From Takakia lepidozioides (taxonomy: Eukaryota; Streptophyta; Takakiopsida; Takakiales; Takakiaceae), in contig CM060734.1 in assembly GCA_030704615.1 (NCBI GenBank), positions 27,156,001-27,220,000 on the forward strand: DNA of 64,000 nt. The letters are read 5' to 3'. A program made the translations under genes and the position numbers. A model generated the notes under the pieces. The model did no database searches. It saw only the letters and a program-made list of their open reading frames with translations, and was not told where the DNA came from. This document shows positions 1 through 12,760 of the stretch, one piece after another. Position 1 is the first letter of the stretch. Each line of letters opens with the position of its first letter.

Positions 1-3000
1 CGCAATGTTTGAAAGCAATCAAAAATCATTTGAACATCGAACGATGGGTTCACCCTTTCAATCAATTTGATTGACTTCATACTTGAGAGGAGCATGTGAC
101 AAGGTATGTCCAACACACTCGCAAAGATTGAAAGCAATCAAAAATTCATTTGAACATCGAACGATGGGTTCACCCTTTCAATCAATTTTGATTGACTCAT
201 ACTTGAGAGGAGATGACAAGGTATGTCCAACACACTCGCAAAGTTGAAAGCAATCAAAAATTCATTTGAACATCGAACGATGGGTTCACCCTTTCAATCA
301 ATTTCGATTGACGTCATACTGAGAGTACCTGTGACAAGGTATGTCCAACACACTCGCAATTTGAAAGCAATCAAAAATCATTTGAACATCGAACGATGGG
401 TTCACCCTTTCAATCAATTTCGATTGACGTGATACTCGACACGTACCTCTGACAAGGTATGTCCAACACACTCGCAATGTTTGAAAGCAATCAAAATCAT
501 TTGAACATCGAACGATGGGTTCACCCTTTCAATCAATTTGATTGACTTCATACTTGAGAGGAGCATGTGACAAGGTATGTCCAACACACTCGCAAAGATT
601 GAAAGCAATCAAAAATTCATTTGAACATCGAACGATGGGTTCACCCTTTGAATCAATTTCGATTGACTGATACTCGACACGAGCTGTGACAAGGTATGTC
701 CAACACACTCGCAATGTTTGAAAGCAATCAAAAATTCATTTGAACATCGAACGATGGGTTCACCCTTTCAATCAATTTTGATTGACTTCATACTTGAGAG
801 GAGCATGTGACAAGGTATGTCCAACACACTCGCAAAGATTGAAAGCAATCAAAAATTCATTTGAACATCGAACGATGGGTTCACCCTTTGAATCAATTTC
901 GATTGACCTGATACTCGACACGTACCTCTGACAAGGGTGTCCAACACACTCGCAATGTTTGAAAGCAATCAAAAATCATTTGAACATCGAACGATGGGTT
1001 CACCCTTTCAATCAATTTTGATTGACTTCATACTTGAGAGGAGCATGTGACAGGTATGTCCAACACACTCGCAAAGATTGAAAGCAATCAAAAATTCATT
1101 TGAACATCGAACGATGGGTTCACCCTTTGAATCAATTTTGATTGACGTGATACTCCACAAGTACCTCTGACAAGGTATGTCCAACACATCGCAATGTTGA
1201 AAGCAATCAAAAATCATTTGAACATCGAACGATGGGTTCACCCTTTCAATCAATTTGATTGACTTCATACTTGAGAGGAGCATGTGACAAGGTATGTCCA
1301 ACACACTCGCAAAGATTGAAAGCAATCAAAAATTCATTTGAACATCGAACGATGGGTTCACCCTTTGAATCAATTTGATTGACGTGATACTCCACACGTA
1401 CCTCTGACAAGGTATGTCCAACACACTCGCAATGTTTGAAAGCAATCAAAAATCATTTGAACATCGAACGATGGGTTCACCCTTTCAATCAATTTTGATT
1501 GACTTCATACTTGAGAGGAGCATGTGACAAGGTATGTCCAACACACTCGCAAAGATTGAAAGCAATCAAAAATTCATTTGAACATCGAACGATGGGTTCA
1601 CCCTTTGAATCAATTTTGATTGACGTGATACTCCACACGTACCTCTGACAAGGTATGTCCAACACACTCGCAATGTTTGAAAGCAATCAAAAATCATTTG
1701 AACATCGAACGATGGGTTCACCCTTTCAATCAATTTTGATTGACTTCATACTTGAGAGGAGCATGTGACAAGGTATGTCCAACACACTCGCAAAGATTGA
1801 AAGCAATCAAAAATTCATTTGAACATCGAACGATGGGTTCACCCTTTGAATCAATTTTGATTGACGTGATACTCCACACGTACCTCTGACAAGGTAAGTC
1901 CAACACACTCGCAATGTTGAAAGCAATCAAAATTCATTTGAACATCGAACGATGGGTTCACCCTTTCAATCAATTTGATTGACTTCATACTTGAGAGGAG
2001 CATGTGACAAGGTATGTTCAACACACTCGCAAAGATGAAAGCAATCAAAAATTCATTTGAACATCGAACGATGGGTTCACCCTTTCAATCAATTTCGATT
2101 GACCTGATACTTGACGTACCTCTGACAAGGTATGTCCAACACACTCGCAATGGTTGAAAGCAATCAAAAATCATTTGAACATCGAACGATGGGTTCACCC
2201 TTTCAATCAATTTTGATTGACTTCATACTTGAGAGGAGCATGTGACAAGGTATGTCCAACACACTCGCAAAGATTGAAAGCAATCAAAAATTCATTTGAA
2301 CATCGAACGATGGGTTCACCCTTTGAATCAATTTCGATTGACCTGATACTCGACACGTACCTCTGACAAGGTATGTCCAACACACTCGCAATGTTTGAAA
2401 GCAATCAAAAATCATTTGAACATCGAACGATGGGTTCACCCTTTCAATCAATTTTGATTGACTTCATACTGAGAGGAGCATGTGACAAGGTATGTCCAAC
2501 ACACTCGCAAAGATTGAAAGCAATCAAAAATTCATTTGAACATCGAACGATGGGTTCACCCTTTGAATCAATTTCGATTGACGTGATACTCGACACGTAC
2601 CTCTGACAAGGTATGTCCAACACACTCGCAATGTTTGAAAGCAATCAAAAATCATTTGAACATCGAACGATGGGTTCACCCTTTCAATCAATTTTGATTG
2701 ACTTCATACTTGAGAGGAGCATGTGACAAGGTATGTCCAACACACTCGCAAAGATTGAAAGCAATCAAAATTCATTTGAACATCGAACGATGGGTTCACC
2801 CTTTGAATCAATTTGATTGACCTCATACTCGACACGTACCTCTGACAAGGTAGTCCAACACACTCGCAAAGTGAAAGCAATCAAAATTCATTTGAACATC
2901 GAACGATGGGTTCACCCTTTCAATCAATTTTGATTGACTTCATACTTGAGAGGAGCATGTGACAAGGTATGTCCAACACACTCGCAAAGATTGAAAGCAA

Positions 3001-4541
3001 TCAAAAATTCATTTGAACATCGAACGATGGGTTCACCCTTTCAATCAATTTTGATTGACTTCATACTTGAGAGGAGCATGTGACAAGGTATGTCCAACAC
3101 ACTCGCAAATTGAAAGCAATCAAAAATTCATTTGAACATCGAACGATGGGTTCACCCTTTGAATCAATTTCGATTGACTTGATACTTGACACGTACCTCT
3201 GACAAGGTATGTCCAACACACTCGCAATGTTTGAAAGCAATCAAAAATTCATTTGAACATCGAACGATGGGTTCACCCTTTCAATCAATTTTGATTGACT
3301 TCTACTTGACAGGAGCATGTGACAAGGTATGTCCAACACACTCGCAAAGATTGAAAGCAATCAAAAATCATTTGAACATCGAACGATGGGTTCACCCTTT
3401 CAATCAATTTTGATTGACTTCATACTTGAGAGGAGCATGTGACAAGGTATGTCCAACACACTCGCAAAGATTGAAAGCAATCAAAATTCATTTGAACATC
3501 GAACGATGGGTTCACCTTTGAATCAATTTCGATTGACGTCATACTGAGAGGACCTCTGACAAGGTATGTCCAACACACTCGCAATGTTGAAAGCAATCAA
3601 AAATCATTTGAACATCGAACGATGGGTTCACCCTTTCAATCAATTTCGATTGACCTGATACTCGACACGCCTGTGACAAGGTATGTCCAACACACTCGCA
3701 AAGTTTGAAAGCAATCAAAAATCATTTGAACATCGAACGATGGGTTCACCCTTTCAATCAATTTGATTGACTTCATACTTGAGAGGAGCATGTGACAAGG
3801 TATGTCCAACACACTCGCAAAGATGAAAGCAATCAAAAATCATTTGAACATCGAACGATGGGTTCACCTTTGAATCAATTTCGATTGACCTCATACGACA
3901 CGTCTGTGACAAGGTATGTCCAACACACTCGCAATGTTGAAAGCAATCAAAAATCATTTGAACATCGAACGATGGGTTCACCCTTTCAATCAATTTGATT
4001 GACTTCATACTTGAGAGGAGCATGTGACAAGGTATGTCCAACACACTCGCAAAGATTGAAAGCAATCAAAAATTCATTTGAACATCGAACGATGGGTTCA
4101 CCCTTGAATCAATTTCGATTGACGTGATACTTGAGACGTACATCTGTGACAAGGTATGTCCAACACACTCGCAATGTTTGAAAGCAACAAAATTCATTTG
4201 AACATCGAACGATGGGTTCACCCTTTCAATCAATTTTGATTGACTTCATACTTGAGAGGAGCATGTGACAAGGTATGTCCAACACACTCGCAAAGATGAA
4301 AGCAATCAAAAATCATTTGAACATCGAACGATGGGTTCACCCTTTGAATCAATTTCGATTGACGTGATACTCGACACGTACCTCTGACAAGGTATGTCCA
4401 ACACACTCGCAATGTTTGAAAGCAATCAAAAACATTTGAACATCGAACGATGGGTTCACCCTTTCAATCAATTTTGATTGACTCATACTTGAGAGGAGCA
4501 TGTGACAAGGTATGTCCAACACACTCGCAAAGATTGAAAAG
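1..4541 (+). repeat. Satellite array, left arm (about 120-bp monomer)
   Basis: Head-to-tail monomers of about 115-122 bp fill this stretch. Each monomer carries three short inverted repeats in a row: CATCG-AA-CGATG, GGGT-TC-ACCC, and TCAATCAA-TT-TTGATTGA. Two monomer types tend to alternate. One has a 'gagaggagcatgtgacaagg' linker and the other a 'cgacacgtacctctgacaagg' linker. Single-base deletions are frequent and appear random between otherwise identical monomers. Many small open frames in this block are only the monomer read through and are not genes. Confidence 0.97.
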
Positions 4542-5041
4542 NNNNNNNNNNNNNNNNNNNNNNNNNNNNNNNNNNNNNNNNNNNNNNNNNNNNNNNNNNN
4601 NNNNNNNNNNNNNNNNNNNNNNNNNNNNNNNNNNNNNNNNNNNNNNNNNNNNNNNNNNNNNNNNNNNNNNNNNNNNNNNNNNNNNNNNNNNNNNNNNNNN
4701 NNNNNNNNNNNNNNNNNNNNNNNNNNNNNNNNNNNNNNNNNNNNNNNNNNNNNNNNNNNNNNNNNNNNNNNNNNNNNNNNNNNNNNNNNNNNNNNNNNNN
4801 NNNNNNNNNNNNNNNNNNNNNNNNNNNNNNNNNNNNNNNNNNNNNNNNNNNNNNNNNNNNNNNNNNNNNNNNNNNNNNNNNNNNNNNNNNNNNNNNNNNN
4901 NNNNNNNNNNNNNNNNNNNNNNNNNNNNNNNNNNNNNNNNNNNNNNNNNNNNNNNNNNNNNNNNNNNNNNNNNNNNNNNNNNNNNNNNNNNNNNNNNNNN
5001 NNNNNNNNNNNNNNNNNNNNNNNNNNNNNNNNNNNNNNNNN
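4542..5041. other. Assembly gap of 500 N
   Basis: This is an unbroken run of 500 N, a conventional placeholder length, so the true size is unknown. The satellite has opposite orientation on the two sides. The gap therefore sits at an inversion point or at a scaffolding join. Confidence 0.99.
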
Positions 5042-6929
5042 TGTTGGGAACATACTTGTCACATGCTCCTCTCAAGTTGAAGTGCAATCAAAATTGATTG
5101 AAAGGGTGACCCATCGTTCGATGTTGGAATGAATTTTTGATCTTTCATCTTTGCAGTGTGTTGGACATACCTTGTCACATGCTCCTCTCAATTATGAAGT
5201 CAATCAAAATTGATTGAAAGGTGAACCCATCGTTTCGATGTTCAATGATGTTTTGATTGCTTTCAACTTTGCGAGTGTGTTGTACATATACCTTGTCACA
5301 TGCTCCTCTCAAGTATGAAGTCAGATCAAAATTGATGTGAAAGGGTGAACCCATTGTTCGATGTTCAATGATTGTTTGATTGCTTTCAAACATTGCGAGT
5401 GTGTTGGACACACCTTGTTCACATGCTCATCTCAAGTATGAAGTCAATCAAATTGATTGAAAGGGTGACCCCATCGTTCCGATGTTGCATGAAGTTTTGA
5501 TTGCTTTCAGCTTTGCCGAGTTGGTTGGACATACCTTGTCACATGCTACTCTCAGTATGAAGTCAATCAAATGATTGAAAAGTGAACCCATCGTCGATTT
5601 CAAATGAGGTTTTGATTGCGTTCAATCTTGGCGAGTGTGTTGGACATACCTTGTCACATGCTCCTCCAAGTATGAAGTCAATCAAAATTGATTTAAGGGT
5701 GAACCCATTGTTCGATTTCAAATGATTTTTTGATTGCTTTCAAACATTGCGAGTGTGTTTGGACATACCTTGTCACATGCTCCTCTCAAGTATGAAGTCA
5801 ATCAAAATTGATTGAAAGGATGAACGCCATCGTCGATGTTCAAATGATCTTGATTGCTTCCAAACATTGCAAGTGTGTTGGACATACCTTGTCGAGGTAC
5901 GTGTCGAGTATCAGATCAATGCGAACTGAATTCAAAACGGTGAACCATCGTTCGATGTTCAAATGAATTTTTGATTGCATTCAATCTTTGCGAGTGTGTT
6001 TGGCCATACCTTGTTCACATGGCCCTCTCAAGTATGAAGGTCAATCGAAATTGATTCAAAGGGTGAACCCATTGTTCGATGTTCAAAGGAATTTTGATTG
6101 CTTTCAATCTTTGCGAGTGTGTGTGACATACCTTGCACATGCTCTCTCAAGTATGAAGTCAATCAAATTTGATTGAAAGGGTGAACCCATCATCGATGTG
6201 AAATGAATTTTTTGATTGCTTTCAAACATTGCGAGTGTGTTGGACTTACCTTTGTCAGAGGTACGTGTCGAGTATGAGGTCAATCGAAATTGATTCAAAT
6301 GGTGAACCCAAGCGTTCGAGTTCAAATGAATTTTTTGATCTTCAATCTTTGCGAGTGTGATTGGACATACCTTGTCACATGCTCCTCCAAGTAGAAGTCA
6401 ATCCAAATTGATTGAAAGGGTTGAACCCATGGTTCGATGTTCAATGAATCTTTGATTGCTTTCAAACATGGCGAGTGTGTTGGACATACCTTGTCAGAGG
6501 TACGTGTCGAGTATCATGACAATCGAAATGGATTCAAAGTGTGAACCCATCGTTCGATGTTCAAGATGAATTTTTGATTGCTTTCAATCTTGCGAGTGTG
6601 TTGGACATACCTTGTCACATGCTCCTCTCAAGTATAAGAGTGAATCAAAATTGATTGAAAGGGGTAACCATCGTTCGATGTTGAAATGATCTTTTGATTG
6701 CTTCCAACATTGCGAGTGTGTTGGATATACCTACTTGTCAGAGGTACGTGTCGAGTATCAGGTCAATCGAAATGATTGAAAGGGTGAACCCAGCATTCCC
6801 ATGTTCAAATGAATTGTTGATTGCTTTCAATCTTGCGATGTGTTGGACTTACCTTGTCACATGCTCCTTCAAGTATGAAGTCAATTCAAATTAGTGAAGG
6901 GGACCCAATCGTTCGATGTTCAAATGATT

Positions 6930-7752
6930 TTTTAACCTTTTAATCAATTTTGATTGACTTCATACTTGAGAGACATTGACAAGTATGTCCAACACACTGG
7001 CAAAGATTAAAGCAATCAAAAAATTCATTTGAACATCGAACGATGGTCACCCTTGGAATCAATTTCGATTGACCTGATACGCCACACGTACCTGTGACAA
7101 GGTATGTCCAACACACCCCAAGTTTGAAAGCAATCAAAAATCATTTGAACATCGAACGATGGGTTCTCCCTTTGAACAATTTCGATTGACCTCATACTCG
7201 AAAGGGTGAACCTATCGTGTCGTGTTGAAATGATTTTTGGATTGCTTTTCAAACATTGCGGTATGTTGGACATACTTTGTCACATGCTCCTCCAAGTATG
7301 AAAGTCAATCAAAATTGATTGAAAGGGTGAACCCATCGTTCGATGTTGCAATGATTTTTGATTGCTTTCAATCTTTGCGATGTGTTGGCCTACCTTGTCA
7401 CATGCTCCTCTCAAGGATAAAGTCAATCAAAATTGATTGAAAGGGTGAACCAATCGTCCGATGTTCAAATGATTTTTAACCCTCAATCAATTTGATATGA
7501 CTTCATATTGAGAGGAGCAGTGACAAGGTAATGTCCAACACACTGCAAAGATGAAAGCAATCAAAAATTCATTTGAACATCGAACGATGTTCACCCTTGA
7601 ATCAATTTCGATTGACCTGATACTCCACACGTACTGTGACAAGGTAAGTCCAACACACACGCAATGTTTTGAAAGCAGCTCAAAAATCATTTGAACATCG
7701 AACGATGGGTTCTCCCTTTGATCAATTTCGATTGACCTCATACTCGAAAGGG
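6930..7752 (+). repeat. Two re-inverted satellite blocks
   Basis: Around 6930-7203 and again around 7475-7752 the satellite flips back to the left-arm orientation for about 270 bp. The entry junction reads 'atgattttttaacctttt' and the exit junction reads 'cctcatactcgaaagggtg'. The same junctions recur at both blocks, so the flip was copied as part of the higher-order unit. Confidence 0.85.
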
Positions 7753-9552
7753 TGAACCTATCGTTCGATGTTGAAGGATTTTTGATTGCTTTCAAACATG
7801 CGAGTGTGTTGCATACCTTTCACATGCTCCTCTCAGTATAAGTCAATCAAAATTGATTGAAAGGTGTGAACCCATGCGTTCGATGTTGAATGAATTTTGT
7901 TGCTTTCATCTTTGCGATGTGTTGGACATACCTTGTCACATGCTCCTCTCAAGTATGAAGTCAATCAAAATTGATTGAAAAGGTGAACCCATCGTTCGAT
8001 GTTCAATGATTTTTTGATTGCTTTCAATCTTTTTGCGAGTGTGTTGGACTACCTTGTCACATGCTCCTCTCAAGTAGAAGTCAATCAAATTGATTGAAAG
8101 GGTGAACGCATCGTTCCGATGTTCAAATGATCTTTGATTGCTTTCAAACATTGCGAGTGTGTTGGCCTACCTTGTCAGAGTACGTGTCGAGTATCAGTCA
8201 ATCGAAATTGATTCAAAGGGTAACCCATCGTTCGATATTCAAATGAATTTTTGATTGCTTTCAATCTTTGGCGAGTGTATTGGACATACCTTGTCACATG
8301 CTCCTCTCAAGTTATGAATCAATCAAAATTGATTGAAAGGGTGAACCCCTCGTTCGATGTTCAAATGATTTTGATTGCTTTCAAACATTGCGAGTGTGTT
8401 GGCATACCTTTGTCACATGCCCTCTCAAAGTATGAAGTCAATCAAAATTGATTGAAAGGGTGAACCCATCGTTCGATGTTGGAATGATTTTTGATTGCTT
8501 TCAATCTTTGCGAGTGTGTTGGACATACCTTGTCACATGCTCCTCTCAAGTATGAAGTCAATCAAATTGATTGAAAAGTGTGAACCCATCGTTCGATGTT
8601 CAAATGATTTTTGATTGCTTTCAATCTTGCGAGTGTGTTGCATACCTTGTCACATGCTCCTCTCAAGTATGAAGTCAATCAAAATTGATTGAAAGGGTGA
8701 ACCCCATCGTTCGATGTTCAAATGATCTTTGATTGCTTCCAACATTGCAAGTGTGTTGGACATACCTTGTCAGAGGTACGTGTCGAGTATCAGATCAATC
8801 GAAATTGATTCAAAGGGTGAACCCATCTTCGATTTCAAATGATTTTTGATTGCATTCAATCTTTGCGAGTGTGTTGGACATACCTTGTCACATGCTCCTC
8901 TCAAGTATGAGGTCAATCGAAATTGATTCAAAGGGTGAACCCATTGTCGATGTTCAAAGGAATTTTTGATTGCTTTCATCTTTGCGAGTGTGTTGGACAT
9001 ACCTTGTCACATGCTCCTCTCAAGTATGAAGTCATCAAAATTGATTGAAAGGGTGAACCCATCAATCGATGTTGAAATGAATTTTTGATTGCTTTCAAAC
9101 ATTGCGAGTGTGTTGGACTTACCTTGTCAGAGGTACGTGTCGAGTATGAGGTCAATCGAATTGATTCAAAGGGTGAACCCATCGTTCGATGTTCCAAATG
9201 AAGTTTTGATTACTTTCAATCTTTGCGAGTGTGTTTGGACATACCTTGTCACATGCTCCTCTCATATAGGTCAATCAAAATTGATTGAAAGGGTGAACCC
9301 ATCGTTCGATGTTGAAATGATCTTTGATTGCTTCCAAACATTGCGAGTGTGTTGGATATACCTTGTCAGACGGTACGTTCGTAGTATCAGGTCAATCGAA
9401 ATTGATTGAAAGGGTGAACCCTCATCCATGTTCAAATGATTTTTGATTGCTTTCAATCTTTTGCGAGTGTGTTGGACTTACTTGTTCACATGCTCCTCTC
9501 AAGTATGAAGTCATCAAATTTATTGAAGGGTGAACCCATCGTTCGATGTTCA

Positions 9553-10382
9553 AATGATTTTTTAACCTTTCAATCAATTTTGATTGACTTCATACTTGAG
9601 AGGAGCATGTGACAAGGTATGTCCAACACACTGGCAAAGATTGAAAGCACTCAAAATTCATTTAACATCGTAACGATGGGTTTCACCTTGAACACAATTT
9701 CGATGGACCTATCCTCCACACGTACCTGTGACAAGTTATGTCCACACACACGCAATGTTTGAAAGCAATCAAAAATCATTTGAACATCGAACGATGGTTC
9801 TCCTTTGAATCAATTTCGATTGACCTCATACTCGAAAGGGTGAACCTATCGTTCGATGTGAACTGATTTTGTATTGCTTTCAAACATTGCGAGTGTGTTG
9901 GACATACTTGTCACATGCTCCTCTCAAGTATGAAGTCAATCGAAATTGATTGAAAGGGTGAACCCATCGTTCGATGTTGGAATGAATTTTTTGATTGCTT
10001 TCAATCTTTGCGAGTGTGTTGGACATACCTTGTCACATGCTCCTCTCAAGTATGAAGTCAATCAAATTTATTGAAAGGGTGAACCCATCGTCCGATGTTC
10101 AAATGATTTTGAACCTTTCAATCAATTTTTGATTGACTTCATACTTGAGAGGACATGTGACAAGGTATGTCCACCACTGGCAAAGATTGAAGCATCAAAA
10201 TTCATTTGAACATCGAACGATGGGTTTCACCCCTTGGAAGCAATTTCGATTGACCTGATACTCCACACGTACCTGTGACAAGGTATGTCAACACACACGC
10301 AATGTTTGAAACAATCAAAAATCTTTGAACATCGAACGATGTGTTCTCCCTGAATCAATTCGATTGACCTCATACTCGAAAG
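9553..10382 (+). repeat. Two re-inverted satellite blocks (second higher-order copy)
   Basis: Blocks at about 9553-9842 and 10111-10382 repeat the entry and exit junctions of the 6.9 and 7.5 kb blocks. They lie about 2,623 and 2,636 bp downstream of those blocks, which matches the higher-order period seen with sequence-variant markers. Confidence 0.85.
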
Positions 10383-12466
10383 GGTGAACCTATCGTTCGA
10401 TGTTGAAATGATTTTTGATTGCTTTCAAACATTGCGAGTGTGTTGGACATACCTTGTCACAGCTCCTCTCAAGTATGAAGTCAATCAAATTGATTGAAAG
10501 GGTGAACCCATCGTTCGATGTTGGAATGAATTTTTGATTGCTTTCAATCTTTGCGAGTGTGTGTGGACATACCTTGTCACAATGCTCCTCTCAGTATGAA
10601 GTCAATCAATTGATTGACAAGGTGAACCCATCGTTCGATGTTCAAATGATGTTTTGATTGCTTTCAATCTTTGCGAGTGTGTTGACATACCTTGTCACAT
10701 GCTGCCTCTCAAGTATGAAGTCAATCAAAATTGATTGAAAGGGTGAACGCATCGTTCGATGTTCAAATGATCTTTGATTGCTTTCAAACATTGCGAGTGT
10801 GTTGGCCTTACCTTGTCAGAGGTACGTGTCGAGTATCAGGTCAATCGAAATTGATTCAAAGGGTGAACCCATCGTTCGATATTCAAATGAATTTTTGATT
10901 GCTTTCAATCTTTGCGAGTGTATTGGACATACCTTGTCACATGCTCCTCTCAATATGAAGTCAATCAAAATTGATTGAAAGGGTGAACCCATCGTTCGAT
11001 GTTCAAATGATTTTTGATTGCTTTCAAACATTACGAGTGTGTTGACATACCTTGTCACATGCTCCTCTCAGTATGAAGTCAATCAAAATTGATTGAAAGG
11101 GTGAACCCATCGTTCGATGTTGGAATGAATTTTTGATTGCTTTCATCTTGCGAGTGTGTTGGACATACCTTGTCACATGCTCCTCTCAAGTATGAAGTCA
11201 ATCAAAATTGATTGAAAAGGGATGAACCCATCGTTCGATGTTCAAATGATTTTTGATTGCTTTCATCTTTGCGAGTGTGTTGGACATACCTTGTCACATG
11301 CTCCTCTCAAGTATGAAGTCAATCAAAATTGATTGAAAGGGTGAACCCATCGTTCGATGTTCAAATGATCTTTTGATTGCTTCCAAACATTGCAAGTGTG
11401 TTTTGACATACCTTGTCAGAGGTACGTGTCGAGTATCAGATCAATCGAATTTGATTCAAAGGGTGAACCATCGTTCGATGTTCAAATGAATTTTTTGATT
11501 GCATTCAATCTTTGCGAGTGTGTTGGACATACCTTGTCACATGCTCCTCTCAAGTATGAGGTCAATCGAAATTGATTCAAAGGGTGAACCCATTGTTCGA
11601 TGTTCAAAGAATTTTTGATTGCTTTCAATCTTTGCGAGTGTGTTGGACATACCTTGTCACATGCTCCTCTCAGTATGAAGTCAATCAAAATTGATTGAAA
11701 GGGTGAACCCATCAATCGTATTGAAATTAATTTTTGAATTTTGATTGGCTTTCAAACATTGCGAGTGTGTTGGCCTTACCTTGTCAGAGGTACGTGGTCG
11801 AGATGAGGCTCAATCGAATTGATTCAAAGGGTGAACCCATCGTTCGATGTTCAAATTGAAATTTTTGATTGCTTTCATCTTTGCGAGTGTGTTGGACATA
11901 CCTTGTCCACATCTCCTCTCAAGTATGAAGTCAATCAAAATGATTGAAGGGTGACCCATCGTTCGATGTTTCAAATGATCTTTGATTGCTTTCAAACATG
12001 GCGAGTGTGTTGGACATACCTTGTCAGAGGTACGTGTCGAGTATCATGACAATCCAAATGGATTTCAAAGTGTGACCCATCGTTCGATGTTCAAATGAAT
12101 TTTTGATTGCTTTCATCTTCTTTGCGAGTGTGTTGGACATACCTTGTCACATGCTCCTCTCAAGTATAAAGTGAATCAAAATTGATTGAAAGGTGAACCC
12201 ATCGTTCGATGTTGAAATGATCTTTGATTGCTTCCAACCATTGCGAGTGTGTTGGAATCTACCTGTCCAGGTCGGTCGAGTATCAGGAGTATCAGGTCAA
12301 TCGAAATGATTGAAAGGGTGAACCCCCATCATTCCATGTTCAAAAGAAATTTTTGATTGCTTTCAATCTTTGCGAGTGTGTGGACTTACCTTGTCACATG
12401 CTCCTCTCAGTATGAAGTCAATCAAATTTATTGAAAGGGTGACCCATCGTTCGATGTCAAATGATT

Positions 12467-12760
12467 TTTTTAACCTTTCAATCAATTTGGATTGACTTCA
12501 TACTTGAGAGGAGCATGTGACAAGGTATGTCCACACACTGGCAAAGATTGCCAGCAATCAAAAATTCATTTGAACATCGAACGATGGGTTCACCCTTGGA
12601 ATCATTTCGATTGACCTATACTCCACACGTACCTGTGACTACCTGTGACAATGTATGTCCAACACACACGCAATGTTTGAAAGCAATCAAAAATCATTTG
12701 AACATCGAACGATGGGTTCTCCCTTTGAATCAATTTCGATTGACCTCATACTCGAAAGGG
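12467..12760 (+). repeat. Fifth re-inverted satellite block
   Basis: This is a single block with the same entry and exit junctions. It has no partner block about 550 bp downstream, so the higher-order unit is incomplete or rearranged here. The clean monomers begin just after it. Confidence 0.8.

Noticed and set aside
4349-5132. Open frames of about 210-240 codons spanning the gap
   Set aside because: They consist mostly of N.
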